A stretch of DNA of 64,000 nt, from positions 160,159,335-160,223,334 of the forward strand of contig NC_073745.1 in NCBI RefSeq assembly GCF_029784135.1, read 5' to 3'. This DNA comes from Toxorhynchites rutilus septentrionalis. Its lineage: Eukaryota; Arthropoda; Insecta; Diptera; Culicidae. A program made the translations under genes and the position numbers. How positions within the stretch are numbered: the stretch's first letter is position 1; every line of letters begins with the position of its first letter. This document shows, in pieces, positions 43,335 to 55,483 of this stretch. The notes beneath the pieces were generated by a model, which saw only the letters and a program-made list of their open reading frames with translations, did no database searches and had not been told where the DNA came from.

Positions 43335-44387
43335 CAGTGTTGCCACCCGTATAGATTTATCTGGAAAGGTATAGATTTTTTCAATTTTTTTGGTACAAAT
43401 TCTGTACAGTACAGAATATTCTATATTTTCTGAGGCAATGTTAAATCCCAAAAGATCCCAATCTAACAAGCATCAAAGAAGTATTGGAAGGGTTTTCAGG
43501 TTTTTATGGTGGGCAATGAATACCGTGCATAATGAGAAAAATGAAATATCTGCTGGACAAAAATCGATTGCCCGAAAAGAAATGACAGTTTGCTCGCATT
43601 TTAATATCCTCACTATGCCTCACTCCTCGGCAACTCTTGAATGATTTTTTCAAAACTAAAAATCTAAATCTTCAAAGCAACGACGATGATCACAATCTTG
43701 AATTGTAAGCATTTGATCAAATAGCATAGAGCAGCATGGTTGCCCCAGGTCAACAGACTGAATTGTTTGTTCTAGCCCAATAACCTGAATTCGCGATGCT
43801 ACATGGAGTGCTAAAATATCTTACGTTGTTCCATACATTTACAGGATTGAATTGGATGCCTGAAAGAATTAATGGCTCGCTCGCATTTCCGGCGACTCGA
43901 TGCCTTGATTCTAACGATCTCACAATGCCTCATTCCTCGGCATACATTTTGTTCGAAATATAATCAGAACAAGAATAAGCTTCGATATCAGTTTATGAAC
44001 GACAGGATGTATGCAATTTTCAGTTCAAAAATTTGATTGAACATCGTGGCGGCAGATAGAAAATTTCATTGAATGACATTATGCAATCTAAATTTAGAAA
44101 GATTATGTATAGGCATCATCAAACGCAGGAGTACTCGAGACTTCCAATGTTAAAGTACATTTACAGCAAATAGAATATTAGTAGTAAGTAAATGAAAATA
44201 AGAAGCTAGTGAATAGATGTAATATTTTGTAGAAAAACAATAACTATTTATGTTAAGAAAATAGATATTTTTCCGCAAAAATTTTTTTCGATGGAACAGA
44301 TTTTAGGTATAGATTTTTGCAAGAAAAAGTGCAGATGAAAAAGCCACTTCCATCACTTCCAGTACATATGAAAATGTGGCAACACTG
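43335..44387. mobile_element. hAT-type element, 1.05 kb, non-autonomous
   Basis: Terminal repeats CAGTGTTGCCAC and GTGGCAACACTG, flanked by an 8-bp duplication with one mismatch, ATTGTAAG (43327-43334) and GTTGTAAG (44388-44395). Subterminal GGTATAGATTTTT occurs near both ends (43367-43379 and 44308-44320). An internal pair of ATGCCTCA(C/T)TCCTCGGCA phrases lies at 43615 and 43926. The open frames inside show no hAT motif. Confidence 0.85.
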
Positions 44388-44478
44388 GTTGTAAGGCTGT
44401 TTCACACAACCACACTATTCACAAAACCACTGGTGTTCACATCACAAAATGAAATTTAATCTAATAAGTATACACGGA

Positions 44479-44750
44479 GATAATTTCTGTGATCGAGTGG
44501 TTAGTGTCCCACATTATTATGCTGGAAGTTCGGGTTCGATTCCCGTTCTGGCGGGAGGGAATTTTTCGTCAAAGAAATTTCTTGCGACTTGCACTGTGGT
44601 CACGCGTATTCTCTAGAGCTTCCTCCACAATGCAGTCGAGGCGTGTTATCCGGCATAGAAATCTCAACTAAGTACTACTAATAAAAATAACGCAAGTAAA
44701 ATGTTGAGAAGGCGAAAGTTCCACTGGGAACGTTAATGCCATCCAAGAAG
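44479..44750 (+). mobile_element. SINE family B, copy 4
   Basis: Diverged head (GATCGAGTGGTTAGTG; GGTTCGATTCCC) and the family-B body, ending in AAGAAG. A 13-bp duplication, AAGTATACACGGA, lies at 44466-44478 and 44751-44763. Confidence 0.9.
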
Positions 44751-45061
44751 AAGTATACACGGAAATTGTTTTCTGAGACTAAGACGACAAGCGTAAACAG
44801 ATGTATTCTAACGTTAAACCTTTGATGCGTGATTATTCGCAAAGTGTCTCTTATTTCGCTCTCTTATATCACTCTTACATTGCTATGGCATATATATTAT
44901 GCAGGAACTCGCCTCTTGCTTGAACAAATACTGTATGGGTGAATAGTCCATTTGACGATACTTTTAAGCTCATTTAAAGTATGATACAATATATAATATA
45001 ATATGAGGATGTCAAAAAATGTACAAAATATTTATTTTGGATGTACAACTTTGAATAAGAT

Positions 45062-46194
45062 CTTTTTTTTTTTTTCCAAAATATATATTTTTATCAAGGC
45101 TCATATGGCGTTAGCCTCACGGGGCCGGGAGTTCAATACTTTGACAATTTTTCTTATTATCTATGTTAGTAATATGTAACCGATTACTCGCGGTTGGCTC
45201 GAGGTTAGTATTACAAGTGTTTTCGTAATTCGGATGTTGCTGTCTCCAATGCTCTGTACGTGTGCCCGACTCGGGATACTTCCTATTGGGATGCAGCTGA
45301 CCCTTGATCAGTAACGCCCCCCTAGTCTGTACCTCATATCTAGCGTGGTGCGTCTTTCTCGACTCGAGGAATCCAGGATAGAATGGTCACTAACCGGCGC
45401 AATCATCAGTTCATGTAGAGTTGTCATGAGCGGTACAACCTTTGGCTCTTGTTGAATCATCAGTGGACTGCACAACCTTTGGCCCGTGTATCTGTAAAGA
45501 GTGTGTGTATGTATTGCCGCGACTAAGTAAAAGTTTATCGATCGGATAGGAGGGATATGAAACGGGGACACAACGAAGGAAACATCATTAAACGTTGACA
45601 TCGGCGTTCCTGAGGAACAGGTATAGATGAAGCAGAAGATCAGGATCACGGCTACCTAAGATATCCCGGACGGGGATCTCCGATTGTCTGCCTTGTGCTC
45701 TCAGTGCTCTAGAGAGCTGAGAGCGAGCAGCATGGAACCGGATACACGACCAGACAACATGCTCGATGTCGTGGTAGCCATCGCCACAATCACAAAGATT
45801 GTTTGCTGCGAGCCCAATGCGATAGAGATGCGCGTTTAGGTTGTAGTGATTGGACATAAGCCGAGATATCACGCGAATGAAATCACGACCTACATTCAAT
45901 CCCTTGAACCATGCACTCGTCGAGACCTTAGGGATAATCGTGTGTAACCAACGACCGAACTCATCTCCACTCCACATGCGCTGCCAACTTACGAGCGTAT
46001 ACTGACGAGGAATGTGGAAAAATTCATTATAAGCAATATGCCTTTCAAAAAGTGTGCCTTCTAAAGCGCCCACCTTAGCTAGCGAGTCCGCTTTCTCATT
46101 CCCCGGAATCGAGCAATGAGAGGGAACCCATGCTAAGGTAATCTTGAATAATTTTTCGACCAAAACACTCAATAGTTGTCTTATTCTTGTTAGG
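45062..46194 (-). mobile_element. I-clade LINE 3' end, 5'-truncated
   Basis: On the minus strand it starts inside the RNase H domain at about 46194, runs through the end of ORF2 (45588) and about 520 bp of 3' UTR, and ends in an A-run (T-run at 45063-45075 on the + strand). AATAAGAT at 45054-45061 and 46195-46202 is a likely 8-bp target duplication. This is a typical 5'-truncated retrotransposition product. Confidence 0.75.
45588..46172 (-). pseudogene. LINE ORF2 C-terminus: RNase H and CCHC knuckle
   Basis: The open frame starts abruptly and reads ITLAWVPSHCSIPGNEKADS and on to LAKVGALEG, the C-terminal half of an RNase H domain as carried by I-clade and related LINEs. A tail follows with MSNHYNLNAHLYRIG and CDCGDGYHDIEHVVWSC, a CCHC knuckle. 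It has no internal stop and no ATG start, being a 5'-truncated remnant. RNase H normally removes the RNA strand during target-primed reverse transcription. Confidence 0.85.
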
Positions 46195-46202
46195 AAATAA
46201 GA

Positions 46203-47014
46203 TGAGCGATGTTATGGAAATTATTTAGAGATGTTAGAAATTATGAGAGATGTTAGGAAATAAGAAGATCTTGTAACTATAGGTTTTTTCAGAAAACATC
46301 CCAACCTCAGCCTATCTATTGTTCACTGTTGTACGTACGCATGGTCCTGCAATCTCATGCTACATATTTCTTGGGACTGGTTTACGCTAAAACAGATTGT
46401 TGTATTTTATTCTCTTTTGTTCTGAGATTTGGTAAACAAAAATTCAACGGGTCTTTTGCTTTTGATTGTTGGGGTCTTGGGTAATTCTATAACGCAGAAC
46501 AATTGCATCGATTCAATCAAATGGTAGTATTGGAGAAGCAGAAGTTGAACTGTTTAAAAAACAGGATGGCTAAAAATGCATCAAGCAGAAAAATTCAAGC
46601 TAGAAACATTATTGTTCAACAGAACTTAGTTACCGCTATTAGATTGTCTGGATTCTTGCAAATGTCAACACGACTTCGTCGTTCTTCTTCTAGGAATGCT
46701 CGGTCGGATTTATACACGACGATAGCGATGGCCACACTAGAATGGATACCTTTTCATCTGAGGGTTATTCCAAACCATATTCTCCTCCTCGATTGTTAAA
46801 TTGAATTATACCGTTGATGGAAACGTATTAAATTTGCTTTTGTCGCACCACAAAATATTTTTCTAATTGGACTTTGACCAACGTTGGAATCATCTAGCAA
46901 ACTCTTCCGAATCTTGGAAGTTTCTACGCGATTCACTGAGTTAAAACTTTCGCTTTGTGAAGATGACGTTGGACAGTTCGGAAGCTCAGATTGAGCTTCC
47001 GTAGACAGTTTTGA
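46203..47014. other. Non-coding
   Basis: The 98-codon + strand frame at 46503-46799 has no motif that I recognise. GAGATGTTAG(G/A)AA phrases repeat at 46229-46262. Nothing else is seen. Confidence 0.35.
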
Positions 47015-47275
47015 TGACTCGAGTCAGTAGCTTCCATGGTTAGCGTCTCACATATCATCCTGAGAGTATCGGATTCGATTCCTGTTCCAGCTGGGGAATT
47101 TTCAGTAAAATGAATGTGTCCGACTTGCACTGGTATACGTGTATTCTCGATGTTGCGTTTCAGAATACAATCAAACCGGATTATTGGGCATTGTTATATC
47201 CCCGAAGTACTGATGGTAATACTAGGCTGAGACAGGGAAGTTCCTCAAGGAACGTAAATTCCTTCTAAGGCGAAA
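47015..47275 (+). mobile_element. Divergent relative of SINE family B
   Basis: CATGGTTAGCGTCTCACATATC (A-box region) and GGATTCGATTCCTGTTC (B-box region) are followed by a body alignable with family B (CCGACTTGCACTG, GTGTATTCTCGA, GAAGTTCCTCAAGGAACGT). No clear target duplication is seen and the tail is degraded, so this is an older insertion. Confidence 0.7.
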
Positions 47276-47394
47276 AAGATCAAGGTTCCGTCCTCTCTTC
47301 CATCGACACTACAGGAATATTCAATTTATTTTCCCTATACTAAAGAAAAATAAACACTGAATGCCTTGGTACACTTTTCTTCTGAAAGCTCATT

Positions 47395-47546
47395 GTTTTT
47401 TTTTATGTATTATAGTGACTTTCAATACTTTTGGCTGGTTCGTCACTTTTACTCCCATTTATGGAAGAATGTCGGAAGTGAGAATTGAACTCGTGACCTT
47501 CAGCGTGAGAGATATGGATGTTACCACTACGCCAGATCGCCTCCGC
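47395..47546 (-). mobile_element. SINE family C, copy 2
   Basis: Reverse-complement of the family at 35323: GGCTGGTTCGTCACTTTTAC, GAGAATTGAACTCGTGACC (B-box complement) and TTACCACTACGCCAGATCGC (A-box complement). The poly-T at 47395-47404 is the tail. The duplication AAAGCTCATT lies at 47385-47394 and 47547-47556. Confidence 0.85.
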
Positions 47547-47556
47547 AAAGCTCATT

Positions 47557-49492
47557 ATGTTCCTAGAAGTACTCTAAAAGCCTAAAATTTTAGTTTTTTA
47601 CTATGCATATCAAAATTCTTGTCTTGTCTTGGGGATCTTCCTCTAATTGTTGTGGAAATTTTTCAGACAAATGTTAACATTTTCTCTAACATTGTAAATT
47701 TTGTTCCATCAATGTTGGTGACATTACCTGTTGGAATGCATGGCGAAATAATTTGACAAATCTATTTTAAAATTTTTAAAATAAGCTGTGTTCACGTACA
47801 AAAAAACGTAATTCTTGTTCTTCTTCTTTCGATTTCTAGCATTTCATTCGGTTGACTATTATTCTAGTCTTTATTATAGCTTTATTGGATGAAACTGCTG
47901 ATCAATTTTATGATGATTTCAAACACATAAGCGATCACGGCATTCGTATATGTTTACAACTTTAGCTAGCATAAAGAAGGAACCCTTATATTTTGCATAC
48001 AAAATTGATTTAGCACGATTTGCATGTGAAAAATGGTCCCTTCCCTGACGTGCTTTACCGTTCTGGTGGCAAACGCTTCCTGTTCCCTTCCCTTGAACGC
48101 AAAAAAATCCTACCGAATTATTCCTTACATCGTAAATTGCACCTCTGCGCTCCAGATGGAATATTTATGGGTACATCTTTTTCAAATAAAACAAACAGAA
48201 TTCATCCTTCTTTTTTTCGGTGGTTCAAGTGCGCAGTACAAGATGATTACAGTGTTTATTATAATTGCTTGAATTGTGTATTTTGCAGTTCTGCTCGTTG
48301 TTGTCGCGAGGGAGCAATTTTTCCGCGTGTCTTTCCTCAGTTATTTATGAACCGTTGGGGGATGCTCTTACTTTCTTGGTTGACGTCTTAGTAAATTAAC
48401 ATTTCCTTGTTGATTGCTCGACGACGGGAAGTGTTACTTTAAAGGCGTTTTTTTTTTGTACAACATATTTCAAACACGTTCCCCCGAAAGGATTAATTCA
48501 AATTAAAACAGAAGAAACAACGAAGCTGCAGAATTTTTATTGCCTTTGTTGAATTGAATTTACATTTTACATCTTTCGAGGTGGACAAAAAAAATTTTGA
48601 ATGTCTCACACTGGTACTTTCCGATCCATTAATTAACAGAGGGCTGGAGTCTCGACACCAAACCGAGAACGTCTTTAATTTAAAAAACAAATGGCAAAGA
48701 GCACAAGAAAAAAAGGAAATACCCCGTAATGTTCTAATAAGAAGGCAGATCCCGCTTACTAAAACGACAAATTATTGGATTTGAACCCTCCTTCGTATAT
48801 CACCAGACACCGGAATGAACAAGTGAAAAAATCGCACCCTTTGCCCAAGGGATGGTGCAAAAATGAAGAGAAAAAAAATTAGATGAAAAATTCCTCTATA
48901 ATTCAGGAGGCCAGCAAGTGAGCGCAGTGTTGTAACGCACCGCTAGGAATGTAATATCGACAGCAGTAAATTATGTATCATTCTTGTCCCATTCACCCAC
49001 TGCCACCAACCACCCTCAATAAGCCGATAAATCATTCTTCAGCAACGATGAGAAATGCTTTTTTTTTAGGGGGAGGGATGCTGCGGAATCGAAGATTAAG
49101 AATTGGGGGTTAATTTTAAAAACTGATAGAAGGTTAATTTTGAACTAACAAATCTATTATGGCTACCTTTGGCAATGTTTATTGTTTAATAAAAGTATTG
49201 GAATGAGTCGTGTTGCTATTGCTTGAATGAATCAAATTCAAAATTAATTGCCGTTCAGTAGCCAGGCGTGCCATAGTTTTTGTTGTCCCTGAGGAAGCAA
49301 TATTGGAATCGCCGGATCAAAATAGATGACAAAATTATACGATCACTCCCACCATAGCAGAATTTCTTTCGTTCCGAATCTAGGGTCCGGTATAAAGTCA
49401 CCGAAATGATATTAAATTTAGCCTTAAATGGTTTCTGATGGTCATTTATATGTGTCATATTTCATATTTTCTTTTCTCCCCTATCGAAACAG
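47557..49492. other. Probable intron or upstream sequence of the zinc-finger gene
   Basis: No earlier exon of the zinc-finger gene could be identified. Several open frames (for example 48020-48391) have no recognisable motif. The end of this stretch, TTTTCTTTTCTCCCCTATCG followed by AAACAG (49469-49492), is a good polypyrimidine tract and splice acceptor. Confidence 0.45.
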
Positions 49493-51169
49493 ACTGTACC
49501 TTGTTTACGTGCCACATACGGTGGAGTATACACCTGCTGTCCAGTTCTCTACGCTCGAGTATGCGACCGTGGAAATCGTTAACGACATCCGATGTCCTTC
49601 CGGCGATGATGGGTCTGTTACGTCCAGCGACGCAACAAATGTCAGTGCGGATTCGCAGATAAAATTTGGGATAAAGACCGAAAGGCCCGATTCTTTTCTG
49701 GAGAAAGTATTCCTCGGACCGAATGGAGGAGCCCATCTGGACTTTATGCTTTCGCAAAATTGTCCCACGAAGGAAAATTTTCATCGCACAGAAGAGGTAT
49801 GTTTTAACGAGAATTCGAAACACTTCAGTGAATACTGCAATTATTTAATTGCGAACCTGTGTTTCATAAATTCAGTAAAAATATTAACTTGAGCTCTATT
49901 TTCCCTTATTTTCAGAACACTGCAAAGTGCCATTTTCATGAACCGACAGAAAATCCGCTCACTCCGAGTCGATTACCAGCAATTATAGCGGACGCCATAA
50001 TTGAGGATTCCAGCTCTAGTATCGACGAAGGAATCGGACTTAGTGCGTCGGATGATTCTGGCGACGATCAAAGTCTTCCTGATAGCAACAACAACAACAA
50101 CAGCAACCACAAATGTATAAACGGAAAAACCATAGAGGACAACTGCCACAATCCGGACGAGGAAGATGACGACGATCTCGATTATGGGGACGAAGGCGGG
50201 AGGGACATTAATTCCGCGCTTATCAACGGCAAGAAAAAGCGGAAGGCTAGCGGCAATAAATCATACCAATGCGAAATCTGCGAGGAGCTATTTTCAAAGA
50301 AAAAAATACTTCGGGAACATCTCAGCCAGCAGCATCCGGGCCAGAACTCGAACCGATGTCACATCTGTGGCAAAACATTCAAGCTACGGTCAAATTTGCG
50401 CCAGCACGCGAGGATACACACCGGCGAGCGTCCTTTTCGGTGCGACATCTGTGGGAAAACTTTCGTGCAGGGCAGCGCGCTGACAGTTCACAAAGAACTG
50501 CACAAGGATAACAAGGAGTATAAGTGTGATGTGTGTAAAAAGGACTTCAAATCTAAGTTTGCGTTTAAGAAACATGAAAAGGTGCACCAAGGGTTAAGGC
50601 CGTTTATCTGTGATGTGTGCGGAAAATCGTTCACCCAGTCTTGCAATTTGAAGGCACATCTTCAACTTCACAGCGGGAATTATGCTTTCAAATGTGGCAC
50701 ATGTTTGAAAACATTCCGATTCAAATCGCACTACGAGGACCACCTTATGACTCACACGAAGGACAAAAAGTATACCTGCCTCATATGTGGGCGGAATTTT
50801 GCCTACAAAAATTCTTACCAACGCCATATGCAGCACATTCACAAAGAGGAATCCCAGCATCAGTGCAATATATGTAGTAAAACTTTTGTGAAATTGAGCC
50901 ATTTAACGTTCCACAAAAAGTCCCACCGCAAAGGCAGCTCGTTAATTTGTGAAATTTGCGGTTTAGTGTTTGAGGAAGAAACTACTTTAGCGAGGCATTA
51001 CCAAACCGTTCACGGTAGCGAAGAAGAGCGGAGGCTGTTTAAATGTGTCATATGTAGCAAATCCTTCGAGGACGAGTGTGAACTGAAAACACACTTCAAG
51101 CTACACGAAGCGGACGACTGTCCTTTCAAGTGTGGGATGTGTGGGATTTTGAATCTAAGTCAGTCGTAA
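49493..51169 (+). CDS. C2H2 zinc-finger protein, last two exons (5' part missing)
   Basis: Exon 49493-49796 (phase 2 in, 101 codons) joins exon 49916-51169 (417 codons plus TAA). The intron 49797-49915 is phase 0, with GTATGT and TTTTCAG. The first exon reads [20 protein letters not shown] onward and has an IKTE sumoylation-type site. The second begins with an acidic, Ser/Asn-rich region ([29 protein letters not shown]) and a KKKRK nuclear signal. Ten C2H2 fingers follow, from [14 protein letters not shown] to [16 protein letters not shown], many with HTGERP-like linkers. An eleventh starts (FKCGMCG) but ends at the stop after ILNLSQS. It is likely a nuclear DNA-binding regulator. I cannot name an orthologue. 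The codons are less AT-rich than the surroundings. Confidence 0.9.
49797..49915 (+). other. Intron of the zinc-finger gene
   Basis: GAAGAG|GTATGT at the donor and CCCTTATTTTCAG|AACACT at the acceptor, 119 bp. Splicing joins ...FHRTEE to [10 protein letters not shown]... in frame. Reading through would add a Cys-Phe-Asn stretch and soon a stop. Confidence 0.85.
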
Positions 51170-51417
51170 TCAGTGAGGGGTTAATTTCGGCTCCCGCCTT
51201 TCATATTTTATACATTCCTACCTAGATAAGCAAAAGGAACCGTGTTGTGATATGTGTACATATATATAGTACCTTTATGTTGAACATCATTTAGATTAGG
51301 ATAAGATTAGTTTTAATTATGAATTCTCGAAAAAGGTCCCTGTGAATGGTACAACGAAAAGACAAAGAACGAGAGCTTCTGCTCTAATGGGGCAATAATT
51401 TCATAAATTTAAATTAT

Positions 51418-51483
51418 AATAAAGATCGTATTAGTCATATCTGGAACTGTGTCTTCTTAATGGTTTTATTTTAATTTAATAAA
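51418..51483 (+). terminator. Poly(A) signals of the zinc-finger gene
   Basis: AATAAA at 51418-51423 and again at 51478-51483, the latter followed by the GT-rich GTGTGCTCC. These lie about 250-310 bp after the stop codon. They define a short 3' UTR. Confidence 0.65.
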
Positions 51484-51489
51484 AGTGTG

Positions 51490-53110
51490 CTCCTTCCGAA
51501 ATCCTCGTGCAAGATTAAAATTTCTTCCCCTTTTTAGCACGTGAGGTAAGAAAACTAACTTGATCCTGTTCCGTCCCGTTGGGATAACATCGGTGTCTTA
51601 GAAAAAGGCGGTGGTAGTAATAAAGTCACTTTCCATCTCTCTAGCATTCCTCATATGAGACATACACACGCGCCATCGGTCATAAAATGTTAATGATTCC
51701 TCATCCGTGCAAGTGAGACGAGAAGGCCAGCCAACCACCAGGACAGTAATGACCTGTGCCAGTCGCATAATGGAGGCTAATAGAATAATCGCTGAATATG
51801 AGCGCCTAGGGGATGCGACGGGAAGAGAAATAACACCGTGCAACGATGGCGGATGAATAACGCAGGGGAACCGTGTCACCGTTAATTGTATTATGTCATA
51901 GCCACGACAGCCAAAAAGATGACAAATATTTCCCATGATATTTATGTTCCGATGTGAGGGCTAGTATTGGCAAAATGAGACGATATATCACATTAATTGC
52001 AGCATCAAATGGAAAGTCAGATCATATACACCATTATGTTCAATTATTTCGATCGAATAGAAAAGGCATCGACACATCAACATTCAAATTGTTATTAGAT
52101 TCGTACTTTTGATTACTGATCCCATATATTAATATTTTTTTTCTGATCCGACAAATTCACTTTTTTGACGTAGGACTACGTCTTACATTAAGGGTGCCAA
52201 ATCAGAAAACAGGTCGCGTTTCTATGAAATAAAGTTAACGTTAATAACTATTTTTGCTGCGAACGGATTTTAACGATTTGCATACCAATCGAATCGGATT
52301 TTTTTTTAAATTTGTTTGATAAGCTATACATTACAATACCATAGTCTGTATATGATTCAAATTGACGAAAATTGGAAGCATTCCCATTCCCCCATACATT
52401 TATTCAGTCCATTTGTGTGCTCTTCCGAACAGAGCTGTCAATAGCGGGCAACTTATGCAGCCGCTAGAATAGAAACAACGAAGGGGGATAACGAAAAGAG
52501 AATATTTGCGAAGTAAACTCCACCCTTGCATAGTAAGTAAGCTGTCGCTAGCGTATAAATATTGCATCTCCTCTGAGGAAAATTCTCATTCTTCGTCAGG
52601 ACACCGACTGGACAACACATATATGAGATTATCTTAAGCACTTGAAAGAATAAAAATTATTTTTTTTAATCTCACAATTGAAAACCATGAATACAATAAA
52701 ATAATCGATTTCAAGAAAATAAAAAATAATAATGCAGACGATGAAGAAAACTATTTTTGTGTCTTAAAAATGCTCTTAACAATTCAGGAAAAAATTACGC
52801 CACATGAAGAAAAAAAAAGACACAAACGCATTTGAATAAAAATTAGTGCAGAAGTGGGTCTCAAAGTTACTTTTCTTCAAAATTTCGAAATGCCAGAAAA
52901 TATATTAAAATTTGTTGTACAGCGTATTTATTTTTTTTATTATTAGATTTTTTGATGTAAAAATTGTTTGAAGTTATTTATCGATACGCCTTAGTGAGAT
53001 GTACTTTCAGTATTTTTTTTTATTTTTGTCTCAAAGCTATTGAGAATTCAAAATTTCAATTTTTTTCAGCAAATTTTTGATAAATTTTTTTTTTATAATT
53101 TTTGTTGATA
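51490..53110. other. Intergenic, with a GACGTAG palindrome
   Basis: GACGTAGGACTACGTC lies at 52167-52182, but the sequence after it (TTACATTAAGGGTGCC) differs from the 57.2-kb copy. The block near 52990-53050 resembles 54045-54105, on the other side of the pogo-like element. No gene is seen. Confidence 0.4.
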
Positions 53111-54036
53111 AGGTAAATGGTTTTGGTTTGTCCATTCGGAAATATGATCATGGTTTGTCCACTTTTTTGAATGCTTTACTTCAGCGCACCTGTGTCAAAT
53201 CAGGTATTCGAATGTTTCAAAACATATAAATAAAATTGTCTTTTTCATGAATTACAGTAGTTTTACAGTATATTTTTACGGATTCACATGTTTTAAAGGA
53301 TTATAAAATCCACGTTCTATTGGTGTCAATGCGCCCCTCATTTGAGCTAGCTTTCAATCAATCACCAGACGATTATTTGGCACGTATTCAGACCTTTTCA
53401 GGATTATTACACTTACAAATATTGTAAACATCATGCTTGCACACCATTTGTATAAGATTTACATAGCTAAACCATATAATTACACATTTAGATGAACTCA
53501 ATGCTGATCATGAGTTGTCCGATTCATTATTGTTGTTTCATGCACATGATTTCTATGGCAACCGCTTGGTGCGCTACAGTTTGTTTATTGTGTCCTTCGC
53601 ACATAGCAGACACAAAGCTGTATTGAATGCGCTGAGGTGAACACTTTTAAAATGCCGAAGAAAAGGCAATATTCTGAAGAAAGCTTAAATTGTGAATGGA
53701 TCAATATGATGGCAGTAAACTCAAACAATGATAAATGCAACATCTACTTGAAAATCCGATTTTTTTTTCATTCAAATCATGATAATTTTTTTGGACAAAC
53801 CATGATCAGAGCTGGACAAACCATGATCATAATTTCTCTTTGAGGAAAATGGTGAAAAAACATAAAAATTTGAATAATTTCCACGCTTTATGGTAGTATT
53901 AGCAACTAGAGACTTGGGACTTTTCAACATACCCAAACTCGTATTGATTATATGTGGTTTTCATGAAAAAAAATCGATTTGTATTTACTAGTTGCATGAA
54001 AACACTCTAAATTGGACAAACCAAGATCATTTACCC
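53111..54036. mobile_element. Internally deleted pogo-like element
   Basis: The ends are imperfect inverted repeats (AGGTAAATGGTTTTGGTTTG on the left; on the right, read inward, GGGTAAATGATCTTGGTTTG), flanked by TA at 53109-53110 and 54037-54038. The phrase ATGATCATGGTTTGTCC recurs near both ends in both orientations. Inside, at 53649, a frame begins MPKKRQYSEESLNCEW, which looks like the first residues of a pogo-type transposase, and then degenerates. Length 926 bp. Confidence 0.65.
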
Positions 54037-54038
54037 TA

Positions 54039-54438
54039 CACCGTAGTAAGATGCACAATCAGTATTTTTTTCAAATTTTTATGTCGAAACTTTTGAAGAT
54101 GGCGTGAAATAAACGAAAAGTATGTTTTTCACCATATACCCTATGTTAAGCCTATGTGGTTAAAAAAACCGCCAAAATTTCTTATTTGATATCCTATATA
54201 ATATTTGCCATACAGCTGGTGACTTGGTTTGGGGGCACTTTTTACTCCCTTTCCCGGCCAAGCCAAGATTGCGTAGTCCTACTTCCTAAGCGATCGTGTC
54301 TCGGATACAACCCCTCGAATTGTTTACCAAAGGTCTCAGGAACGTGATTACGAACGAAGAATTATTCTAGAATTGGAATATTAATTCCCGAAAAATTTGC
54401 TAGCTGCGTCCATACTTCTTTTAATTTTTATTTGAATA
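54039..54438. other. Non-coding
   Basis: Begins with a segment related to 52985-53050. No gene is seen. Confidence 0.4.
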
Positions 54439-55483
54439 CTAGCTAACCCGGCAAACTTCGTCCCGCCCAAAATTTGTTTCTTGTTATCAATACCTTCAAA
54501 CCTTCACGCTTTCTTACTATGAGCAAGTTTATGGGTCCAATCGCAGAACTGTTCATTGATTGATCTTCTATTCGACCCCGTTGAATTTACCTTTTACTAT
54601 AAAATTCCTAGTATTTCTGACAAAACTCAACATTATAACATCAGATTATTTTCAGACACAATTCTTGTTCAAGATTTTTCAACCACTTGCAAATAACATG
54701 TTTCTCCGTTACATGGAATAAATGTTTTATACAGAAAATATGATTGATTAAAGACAACCCTAAATCGGACAATTCCTTCCTCGAGTTTTACTCTTATCAA
54801 CACATCCGGCGATCCTTTTTTTTTGGGATAGATAGAAGAAGATATAGGAGTACGTGTCATCACATTAAAATCATTTTTCAGTTTCGAACAAAGATCAATT
54901 TCGCTAGCGCAAACATCAAATGGACTAACAGCACTTGTCACTATGTAATTGTAGATTATATGAGAATTTAATTTTCCGAATCTTCCCTTTTTCCTTCAAA
55001 GTTTTCCGAAAATTTTCATGTTTGGTTGGAATATTTTTGGTTGAAATATGTGTAATATTTTTATGACCATACCTCTCCATACCAGAGGAGGGAGGGGTGT
55101 CATACCATTATGAAAACATTTCTCATACCCAAAAACCCTCACATCCCAAATTGTGCTTGATTAGTTCCCGAATTATGCAGAAGTTTGTGTTTCATTTGTA
55201 TGGCAGCCCCCCTTAGAGAGGGAGGAGTGTCTAACCACCATAGAAATATTGATTGCATCTTAAAACCTCCATATGCCAAATTTGGCTTCGTTTGCTTGAT
55301 TAATTCTCGAGTAATTCAGAAATTTGTGTTTCATTTGTATGGCTGCCCCCCTTAGAGAGGGTGTGGAGAGACTCACCACCATAGACACATTTATTGCACC
55401 CTAAAATCTTCACGTGTCAAATTTGATTTAATTTGCTTGATTAATTCTCGAGAAAAGTAGAAATTTGTGTTTCATTTGTATGG
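54439..55483. mobile_element. Helitron-like repeat, long copy
   Basis: Starts CTAGCTAACCCGGCAAACTT; the first 260 bp align with the copy at 28195 (shared GGGTCCAATCGCAGAACTGT). It then runs through unique sequence and a minisatellite (55129-55483). It ends abruptly where a LINE fragment begins, so the usual TATAGAT end is missing. Confidence 0.55.
55129..55483. repeat. Minisatellite within the Helitron-like repeat, second array
   Basis: About 2.6 units of roughly 135 bp, matching the array at 30085-30640 (CCTCCATATGCCAAATTTGG, GCTTGATTAATTCTCGAGTA, ATTTGTGTTTCATTTGTATG). Confidence 0.85.

Noticed and set aside
48020..48391. 123-codon frame upstream of the zinc-finger gene
   Set aside because: No domain, no splice sites fitting phase 2 at its end, and an overlapping frame in another phase. 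I could not link it to the zinc-finger gene.
49428..49492. ATG at 49428 as the start of the zinc-finger protein
   Set aside because: The sequence up to 49492 is a polypyrimidine tract and AG acceptor, so this ATG is most likely intronic.
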